From: Bdellovibrionales bacterium RIFOXYD1_FULL_55_31
Lineage (GTDB): Bacteria; Bdellovibrionota; UBA1018
DNA length: 57,713 nt
Assembly: GCA_001770175.1 (NCBI GenBank)
Contig: MEQK01000164.1
Span: 1-57,713 of the forward strand
Direction: 5' to 3'
Shown here: piece after piece, positions 51,894 to 57,713 of the stretch
How the letters are laid out: every line of letters starts with the position of its first letter
Position numbering within the stretch: the first letter of the stretch is position 1
Program-made: the position numbers and the translations under genes
Notes under the pieces: generated by a model
Database searches by the model: none
What the model was told of the DNA's origin: nothing
The model's input: the letters and a program-made list of their open reading frames with translations, nothing else

Positions 51894-54800
51894 ATGGGTT
51901 TTATCTTTGGCCGTGTTTTGTCGAACTTTTGTACAGCATTTTTATTTATTTCCGTCTTAGCCGCGAATCAAGCCTCAGCGACACCGACCTTCGGGATCAA
52001 CGCTGGCGGTCCGACCTATACCACCAGCACCGGCATTGTTTATAAGGCCGATGCGCATTTCAGTGGTGGAAGAACGGCTGTTTTTACCAATACCGTTTCT
52101 GGAACTTCGGTCCCAAGGCTCTACCAAAGTGAGCGTTACGGAAACTTCTCCTATACGATCCCGGTGGATAATGGCGGTTACAGCGTGATGTTGAGGTTCG
52201 CCGAACTCTACTGGACGGCTGCCGGCAGACGCGTATTCGACGTGTCGATCAACGGCACGAGGGTCGTCAGCGGCCTCGATATTTTCGCCAGAGTCGGAAG
52301 GAATGCTCCTTATAACCTTACCTTCCCGGTGAATGTTTCAAACGGCGCCATTAACATTGTCTTCACAACGAGGGTGGATAACGCCAAAGTCAGCGCAATT
52401 CTTATCACCCCGACCTCCAGTCCGACGCCGACTCCGACAGCGACTCCAACGCCGACGGTAACACCACCGCCGCCCCTGAAGCCCTCGCTCATTTCACAGG
52501 CCGGGTGGAAATTGAAATACGTCGACAGCGTCGAATCCGTTGATCCGAAAGACGGAGACAAGGGCGGTGCAAACGCGTTCGATGGAAATCCCGCTACCTA
52601 CTGGCACACCGAATATACGAATGCCAGTCCGATGCCTCCACACGAAATCCAGGTGGACCTCGGGTCGAGCTACTCCATTTCAGGTTTCCATTATCAACCC
52701 AAGGTGGATGCGAATCCTGACATCTTGAACGGTACCATCGTTCAGTACGAGTTTTATGTCAGCACGGACGGGACGAACTGGGGTACGGCCGTGAACTCCG
52801 GCACTTTTGCAGCAGATCTAACTCAAAAGTACGTCAACTTCACGGCAAAAACCGGGCGTTATGTCCGGCTCCGTGCACTCAGGGAGATCAACGGCAATCC
52901 ATGGACGAATGTTGCCGAACTCAACGTTATGGGTCTCGCGGTCGTTTCGCCATCCCCGACTCCAACCCCAACGCCTCCTCCACCGACACCGACGCCGACA
53001 CCGACGCCGACTCCGACGGGGGGCCTGCCGCCCTTGACCGGTACGGCTTACTATGTGGCTACGACCGGAAATAATGCAAACGCCGGTACTTCAGCGAGTC
53101 CCTGGGCCTCGCTCTCGTACGCATGCAGCCGGGTGAGAAGCGCGGCGACGATCGTGATCAAAGCCGGATCGTACACCGATAACGGCCAGTGCGGACTTGC
53201 TCCGAGAGTGAACATTCGCGGCGAAGGAAAGTCCGTCACGACGATCAGGAGCAGTTACGGAGATTGGTATATCAATGCCAGCTCGAGTAACGGCACGGAC
53301 GGTGCTCAATATATCGGTGGTTTTACATTGAACGGGAATGGCCGCAGTCTCCGTCACGGAGTGCTCGTGATGGGCAGAAGCCATTTCTCGGTCATCGATA
53401 TGGATTTCCTGTCGATTGCCGACAAAGCCATTTCGATGGAAGGCTCGAGCTGGTGGAGCGGAGCTGACAGCGATTGGCCGGCCGTGCCGCCTCCCTCTTA
53501 CGGCACTGGCAATCTCATCCAGAATGTGACGATCAGGGGTTGCTCGGGACCGCACAACGGCGGCGCCCTGAATGCATCTCTCTGGATCCATTCACAGGCA
53601 GACCTGGTTCTCGACAAAGTGATCGTTGATGAAGGCGTCGGAACCGGCGGTCAAGGAAACGCGTTCAAATCCTGGCCGGGCTGGCTCAAGCACATGACCG
53701 TGAAGGACTCCGTCTTCAAGGTCAACCGTGCGAACAATTCCGAGCCGATCCCGATCGAGCTTTGGAATCTTGAAACCGATTGCGACATCTACAACAGCCA
53801 GTTTTGGGGTGGGTACCTGTCGTTGGTTTCCGGCCGCCAGAACGGCGGGACGTGGGCATTGAAATTCCATGATAATTTCGTGGATTTCACCGAAGCGGGC
53901 ACCTGGGGAGAAGGCCATGAGCTGTCGCTCAGTTATCTCGACTTCTATAACAACCATGTGACCGGTTATCCGATCAGCGTCTGGAACGCGAGCCACATGT
54001 ACAACTATCAGGGTGTGAATAACGTCCGGATTCACCATAACGTCATCGAGAAGATGGCGAGACGGGGAATTCTGGTGCTCCCTGGCGTGCCGATGGGCAC
54101 CGGTCAGGATAATATCCAGATCTACAATAACGTCGTCAGCGATATTTCATCCGCCACGTGCGGCATCCAGGTAGACGGCGGGAATTCGACCCTGACAAGG
54201 CTCAAGATCCAGAACAACATCATCCAGAACATCGGTGGCGCACCCGCCGTGCGGTTGCAGGGAGGGGGAAGCGTTGTGAGTCCGGTTGTGACCTACAACA
54301 ACTTCTTCAATGCGGGCGCGGTCAGCAACGGTGCTTCGGGAGCGACGATCAGCAGCAACAGGACCGTCGATCCGCTGTTCAGGAAGACGGGTGATTGGAA
54401 GTCCTGGTTCTCACTTCAGAGCACCAGTCCCATGATCAACGCTGGTACCAACGTGGGCTTCTCGGTCCCGGACGGTAGGCCGGATATGGGCGCTTTCGAG
54501 CTTTCAGGCACGCTGTACTTTCGTTCGGAATTTGAATCCGGGACGGTCTCGGAGTGGATCGGCGACGGGGGTGGAAATCATACGGGCGGGGGCTATGTCA
54601 CGGGAGAAAGGTCACGAACCGGACTCTATAGCTGGAAAGCTTACAACGATCCGAAGCTTCCACCGGGCGATAACATCAGCGCAAAACTTCTTCGTTGGAG
54701 ATTCGATTATGCTTCCGCTTACTATTCCGCCTGGTTTTTCTGGCCAACCGATTATCGAGTGGCCGGTGTGGCCGGACAGTACGTGAACATATTTCAGTGG

Positions 54801-55181
54801 AAAGAAAGAGCGGCTCCGTACGACCCAACCTGGGTTTTGGCAGTGAAGGAGTCGGTGACCTACCCCGGAGACGACGAAATCGTCGCGCATGACTGGCACG
54901 GCCAGAGGATTGTTAGAAACGGGATAAAGCTTCCGAAGGGCCGATGGTTTCATCTCGAAGCGTATTTAAAGACCGGACGGACGGATGGTCAGGTCAGAGT
55001 TTGGCTGGATGGTCAACAAATCTTCGATTTTACGAACGTGAATACCTCGGGAAATGCCACGAATAGCACCGGCTTCCTGATGTGGGGAGTTGGGAATTAT
55101 GGTGACGCCGGTCTAAACCAGTCCTTGTTTGTCGACGACGCGGTAGTCTCGGGTACTCGCATTTTCGGCCAGCCACAATGA
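51894..55181 (+). CDS. secreted modular protein: malectin, F5/8C, beta-helix, lyase-like lectin domain
   Basis: A 1095-residue exported protein. Residues 1-28 are a signal peptide (ending SVLAANQASA). Residues about 30-170 are malectin-like; a Pro-Thr linker follows; about 198-350 is an F5/8 type C (discoidin) domain (TYWHTEYTN, VDLGSSYSISGFHYQ, YVRLRAL); a second linker; about 381-872 is a beta-helix paralogous to the lipoprotein at 34702-36345; 873-1095 is a jelly-roll domain recalling PF14099-type polysaccharide lyases (VNIFQWKER). The domain set fits binding and cutting of a polysaccharide. ATG 51894 follows GGGGGAA; TATAAT at 51855-51860 is a possible -10. The C-terminal 69 bases overlap the broken mltF on the other strand. 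Confidence 0.82.
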   Translation: MGFIFGRVLSNFCTAFLFISVLAANQASATPTFGINAGGPTYTTSTGIVYKADAHFSGGRTAVFTNTVSGTSVPRLYQSERYGNFSYTIPVDNGGYSVMLRFAELYWTAAGRRVFDVSINGTRVVSGLDIFARVGRNAPYNLTFPVNVSNGAINIVFTTRVDNAKVSAILITPTSSPTPTPTATPTPTVTPPPPLKPSLISQAGWKLKYVDSVESVDPKDGDKGGANAFDGNPATYWHTEYTNASPMPPHEIQVDLGSSYSISGFHYQPKVDANPDILNGTIVQYEFYVSTDGTNWGTAVNSGTFAADLTQKYVNFTAKTGRYVRLRALREINGNPWTNVAELNVMGLAVVSPSPTPTPTPPPPTPTPTPTPTPTGGLPPLTGTAYYVATTGNNANAGTSASPWASLSYACSRVRSAATIVIKAGSYTDNGQCGLAPRVNIRGEGKSVTTIRSSYGDWYINASSSNGTDGAQYIGGFTLNGNGRSLRHGVLVMGRSHFSVIDMDFLSIADKAISMEGSSWWSGADSDWPAVPPPSYGTGNLIQNVTIRGCSGPHNGGALNASLWIHSQADLVLDKVIVDEGVGTGGQGNAFKSWPGWLKHMTVKDSVFKVNRANNSEPIPIELWNLETDCDIYNSQFWGGYLSLVSGRQNGGTWALKFHDNFVDFTEAGTWGEGHELSLSYLDFYNNHVTGYPISVWNASHMYNYQGVNNVRIHHNVIEKMARRGILVLPGVPMGTGQDNIQIYNNVVSDISSATCGIQVDGGNSTLTRLKIQNNIIQNIGGAPAVRLQGGGSVVSPVVTYNNFFNAGAVSNGASGATISSNRTVDPLFRKTGDWKSWFSLQSTSPMINAGTNVGFSVPDGRPDMGAFELSGTLYFRSEFESGTVSEWIGDGGGNHTGGGYVTGERSRTGLYSWKAYNDPKLPPGDNISAKLLRWRFDYASAYYSAWFFWPTDYRVAGVAGQYVNIFQWKERAAPYDPTWVLAVKESVTYPGDDEIVAHDWHGQRIVRNGIKLPKGRWFHLEAYLKTGRTDGQVRVWLDGQQIFDFTNVNTSGNATNSTGFLMWGVGNYGDAGLNQSLFVDDAVVSGTRIFGQPQ
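52419..52476 (+). repeat. Pro-Thr linker repeat, first
   Basis: Imperfect CCGACN/ACTCCG triplet-pair repeats coding alternating Pro and Thr, joining malectin and F5/8C domains. Confidence 0.85.
52951..53020 (+). repeat. Pro-Thr linker repeat, second
   Basis: Repeated CCGAC and CCCCAAC units coding Pro-Thr and Pro runs, joining the F5/8C domain to the beta-helix. Confidence 0.85.
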
Positions 55182-55640
55182 AAATCCCAATTCCAACATC
55201 GCGAGCTCGACGTTTCGAAACCAAACCTTGAGATCAAGCCCCAGCTCCCTCGCCTTCGCCGTCGCTCTTTGTACTCGCGTCGGTCCCGCATTGTAGGCTG
55301 CCAGCATGAAGCGCAGCTTTTCCTCTTCGGCGAGATCTTTTTGGCCGTCGAAGAAGCTCTTCCTGATCCATGACAGATATTTCACTCCGGCGTGAATATT
55401 GTTGTCATAGTTCGGGCGATCTTCAGTTCCCCTTCTTTGATGCACTTTCGATTGAGCTGTCCGACGAATTCCCGCACCATCTCGTACTGAACGCCTTCCA
55501 TCTCGCCGCCATGAACATAATAGTCATAGGGATTTTTAGTCGTCAGGACTTTCAAATAGCGGTTTTTGATCACCCGATCCAGATCTGCTGCCAAGCAGGA
55601 ACAAGAACGCGACAATTCCGATTCTTGGAGTTCGAGCCAT
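55113..55640 (-). pseudogene. broken membrane-bound lytic transglycosylase F (mltF) remnant
   Basis: Three pieces of an MltF-like gene, seven bases after trpB. Piece 1 (from ATG 55640) is a signal peptide, MARTPRIGIVAFLFLLG. Piece 2, in another frame to about 55425, is the start of the substrate-binding domain (DLDRVIKNRYLKV, YYVHGGEMEGVQYEM). Piece 3, back in the first frame, is the end of the SLT lysozyme-like domain (NIHAGVKYLSW, LAAYNAGPTRVQ, WFRNVEL). The middle, likely some 250 residues including the catalytic Glu, is gone, and the C-terminal tail runs into antisense of the modular gene. The reading needs at least one frameshift and one internal deletion; a sequencing error alone would not explain it. 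Confidence 0.75.
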
Positions 55641-55647
55641 TCTTTGG

Positions 55648-56859
55648 TCAAGTCGTAGCGTTCAGTTTTAACCTGGTCGCCACGAAATCCGCGTCCTTGT
55701 CCCCGCGCCCTGAGAGATTGACCAGAATGGATTGCTCCGGTGACATCTGCTTCGCAAGCTTCATCGCATAGGCGACTGCATGGGCGCTTTCCAGTGCCGG
55801 AATAATCCCCTCGATGCGCGAAAGCACCATGAAGGCATCCAAGCACTCTTCGTCATCGATAGCGACATATTGAACCCGGCCGAGGTCCTTCAAATAGCAG
55901 TGCTGTGGACCGACTCCCGGATAATCGAGCCCCGAAGCAATGGAATAAACCGGCAGAGGGTTACCGTCGGCGTCCTGAAGCGTGTAGCAAACAAAACCGT
56001 GAATCGCGCCCTTGGTCCCAAGCGTCAGAGTCGCGGCATGGTCGGGAGTATCGAGGCCTCTTCCGGCGGGTTCCACACCGAAAAGCTTCACGCGTTCGTC
56101 CGGCAGGAATTCCGTAAAAATCCCGATTGCGTTCGATCCACCGCCCACGCAGGCGACGACGGCGTCGGGCAGCTTCTTTTCGCGCTCCAAGAACTGCGCG
56201 CGAGCTTCGCGCCCGACGACAGTCTGAAAATCCCGAACCATTTTCGGAAACGGATGTGGCCCCACGACCGAACCGATCGCATAGAAGAAATGGACCGGGT
56301 CTTTCATGTATTCCTCGAAAGCACTGTCAACGGCGTCCTTCAGGGTCCGGGTGCCGCGCGAGACCGGCACGACCTTTGCCCCAAGGAGCTTCATCTTCGT
56401 GACATTCGGGTGCTCCTTCGCGATATCGATTTCGCCCATGTGGATTTCGCACTCGATTCCGAGCAGTGCCGCGGCGGTGGCCAGTGCCACGCCATGCTGG
56501 CCGGCTCCCGTCTCGGCAAGCACTTTGGTTTTTCCCATGTGTTTGGCAAGCAGGACTTCGCCCAGACAATGATTGATCTTGTGCGCCCCCGTGTGATTCA
56601 GATCTTCCCGCTTGAGGTAAATACGTGCTCCGCCCTGCCTGGCCGAGAGCCTTCTCGCGTGAAAAATCGGGCTCGGACGCCCGACATAATGCGTGTACAA
56701 GTCAGTAAGCTCATCCTGAAAAGCCGGACTTTTACAAATCTGGTCATAAGTGGCATTGATCTCATCCATGACGGACTTGAGCTGCGGAGGAATGAGCTGG
56801 CCTCCATACTCGCCAAAGTAACCCTGTTGATCGGGCATCTCCAAATCCTGAATCTTCAT
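55648..56859 (-). CDS. trpB: tryptophan synthase beta chain
   Basis: A 403-residue PLP enzyme that joins indole and serine. It starts [18 protein letters not shown] family sequence, [12 protein letters not shown] near residue 61, the Schiff-base Lys94 in HKINHCLGE, the GAGQHG substrate loop, and CVGGGSNA, the phosphate-binding loop, near residue 235. ATG 56859 follows AGGAGAG; the open frame to 57066 runs through the tRNA and is not coding. No trpA, trpF or trpC flanks it, so regulation by the usual trp operon is not expected. tRNA-Leu ends 48 bases upstream and may share its transcript. Confidence 0.93.
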   Translation of the reverse strand: MKIQDLEMPDQQGYFGEYGGQLIPPQLKSVMDEINATYDQICKSPAFQDELTDLYTHYVGRPSPIFHARRLSARQGGARIYLKREDLNHTGAHKINHCLGEVLLAKHMGKTKVLAETGAGQHGVALATAAALLGIECEIHMGEIDIAKEHPNVTKMKLLGAKVVPVSRGTRTLKDAVDSAFEEYMKDPVHFFYAIGSVVGPHPFPKMVRDFQTVVGREARAQFLEREKKLPDAVVACVGGGSNAIGIFTEFLPDERVKLFGVEPAGRGLDTPDHAATLTLGTKGAIHGFVCYTLQDADGNPLPVYSIASGLDYPGVGPQHCYLKDLGRVQYVAIDDEECLDAFMVLSRIEGIIPALESAHAVAYAMKLAKQMSPEQSILVNLSGRGDKDADFVATRLKLNATT

Positions 56860-56907
56860 GATCTCTCCTGGATATCGTGCGGTCACTAGTGCTGAGCCTG
56901 GAAATTC

Positions 56908-56996
56908 TGGTGCCGAGGGCCGGAATCGAACCGGCACGGGTCTTTCGACCCCCAGGATTTTAAGTCCTGTGCGTCTACCAATTTCGCCACCCCGGC
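56908..56996 (-). tRNA. tRNA-Leu (anticodon TAA)
   Basis: Read on the minus strand: acceptor GCCGGGG with CCTCGGC (one G-T pair), anticodon stem CAGGA/TCCTG with loop CTTAAAA (TAA), long variable arm GGGGGTCGAAAGACCC typical of class II, T loop TTCGATT, discriminator A and encoded CCA at 56908-56910. Confidence 0.95.
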
Positions 56997-57002
56997 GGGT
57001 GC

Positions 57003-57030
57003 TTTGTAGTTGAGCATAAACCAGCGTCAA
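57003..57030 (-). promoter_or_regulatory. possible promoter of tRNA-Leu and trpB
   Basis: On the minus strand TTGACG (57030-57025), 16-base spacer, TACAAA (57008-57003). Predicted start is next to the tRNA 5' end at 56996. Confidence 0.45.
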
Positions 57031-57075
57031 TTTCAAGGCAGCGTTCAATCCCCTACCCGGGTGCATCTCACAGCA

Positions 57076-57713
57076 TTAACGGGTTAAGGATTTCGCCTTC
57101 AACACTTCTTTTCCGCGCTCAATGAGCGGATTAGAAACCCACGCTCTCTGGTTGAGAAGATCAACCGTTTGAACCTGTTTGAGCGCGGCTCCCAAGGAAG
57201 TGCCCGGCTTTTTTAACGCCAAACGTACGCCTTCCGAAAATGCTCCCACGATGTATTCGGCCCTGAACGGCCAATCAAAAGGCGGACCACCTTCGAACGG
57301 ACTTGGAATCCAGATCTGGTGAATACTCGTGCCGCGAACATTATCCACAACCAACGCGTTATGACTGTTCACATGCGCTTTCTTGAGCTTTGCAGCTTCC
57401 TGCCCCCTGCCGTTCCTCGTAGTGCGGTCCAATTGAACATTCGCCGCCCGCTCACCAAGCGGACGCACGGGTTTGATCACATCGCTCCGGCTGCTGAACG
57501 GGTCCAAATTGAATCGGATTTCCCCGCTCGGAATCAGCCTGCCTTGGATGCGATGAAATAGCGGCTCATTTTTTCCAGGAACCCGGATCGCTTTCAGGAT
57601 GGCCCGATTGCGATCATTGCTCCCCGCGCTAAAGAAGTGGATCTGGATTCCCTTCTTTTCCAAATACATCAAGCTTTCGACCATGCCCGGAAGGATTTCG
57701 TAATTCTGGACCT
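57076..57713 (-). CDS. HAD-like protein, N terminus outside the window
   Basis: The C-terminal 212 residues of a gene open to the window edge; ATG 57684 is probably internal since QNYEILPG before it reads as coding. The ILPGMVESLMYLEKKGIQIHFFSAG stretch fits a HAD hydrolase helix followed by the Ser/Thr motif II (SAGS), and ALVVDN later fits motif IV. The Asp motif I would lie upstream, outside. A basic central part (GERAANVQLDRTT, KLKKAHV) is unusual. Substrate and localisation unknown. It ends 79 bases before tRNA-Leu and shares its strand. Confidence 0.65.
   Translation of the reverse strand, partial: VQNYEILPGMVESLMYLEKKGIQIHFFSAGSNDRNRAILKAIRVPGKNEPLFHRIQGRLIPSGEIRFNLDPFSSRSDVIKPVRPLGERAANVQLDRTTRNGRGQEAAKLKKAHVNSHNALVVDNVRGTSIHQIWIPSPFEGGPPFDWPFRAEYIVGAFSEGVRLALKKPGTSLGAALKQVQTVDLLNQRAWVSNPLIERGKEVLKAKSLTR

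Noticed and set aside
52419..53020. CRISPR-like or tandem repeat array in the modular gene
   Set aside because: The repeats are short, uneven and in frame; they code Pro-Thr linkers, with no spacers of fixed length.

Overview
The window is dense bacterial chromosome, about 57% G+C by eye, with intergenic gaps below 260 bases and no insertion sequence, phage or CRISPR array that I can see. Lnt, several lipoprotein signals, a lytic transglycosylase remnant and a type IV-type prepilin point to a Gram-negative cell. GTG and TTG starts are common. The mix of Moco genes, PilZ receiver, subtilase, 3D-domain protein and many secreted proteins of unknown function resembles Bdellovibrionota/Oligoflexia or deltaproteobacterial-type genomes. 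That placement is an inference; no marker gene here fixes the taxon.

Layout. 1-1128 (+) is the 3' part of a Cys/Met PLP lyase. 1146-8222 (-) is a tight operon iorA-iorB-acd-RND transporter, which reads as an arylpyruvate oxidation route that makes ATP through an ADP-forming acyl-CoA synthetase. 8362-10130 (+) holds a radical SAM protein and a PAP2/Aur1-like membrane enzyme. 10239-15330 (+) is a nearly complete molybdenum cofactor operon (moaA, moaC-mogA fusion, moeA, moaD, moaE, mobA, one small unknown), faced by moeB (-). 16154-17397 (+) is a split coaC/coaB pair. 17413-23708 (-) carries a ChaN-like protein, two unknowns and a 942-residue protein that looks like a catalytically dead N6-adenine methyltransferase.

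23925-31996 is a patch of envelope and signalling genes: a DSP-type phosphatase, an exported unknown, a receiver-PilZ protein whose phosphoacceptor Asp is Glu, two HExxH secreted proteins, a lipoprotein, a 3D-domain protein, a GNAT, a GlsB-type membrane protein and a subtilase. Then follow lnt, a PduO-type cobalamin adenosyltransferase, tRNA-Gly(GCC), a beta-helix lipoprotein and a third HExxH protein.

37267-48863 (+) is a six-gene run with overlapping or nearly touching genes: metH, a MetE-core-like protein, a GT2-methyltransferase fusion, a GT87 / degenerate GT2 / YdjC-ChbG deacetylase triple fusion, a multi-membrane-spanning glycosyltransferase, and tyrS. The middle genes look like a lipid-linked glycan assembly and modification module. 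48856-55181 has an alpha/beta hydrolase, metF, a prepilin-like protein and a 1095-residue secreted modular protein whose beta-helix core is a clear paralogue of the lipoprotein at 34702-36345. The right end has a broken mltF, trpB, tRNA-Leu(TAA) and a partial HAD-like gene, all on the minus strand.

Themes. Methionine and C1 metabolism recurs (Met lyase, MetH, MetE-core-like, MetF, B12 adenosylation), although the genes are not all in one operon. The best candidates for something new are the triple fusion with a dead GT2 domain, the beta-helix paralogue family, the pseudo-methyltransferase, and the MetE-core-like gene coupled to metH. No stretch over 300 bases lacks a gene; the longest gaps are 30627-30880 and 23709-23924.
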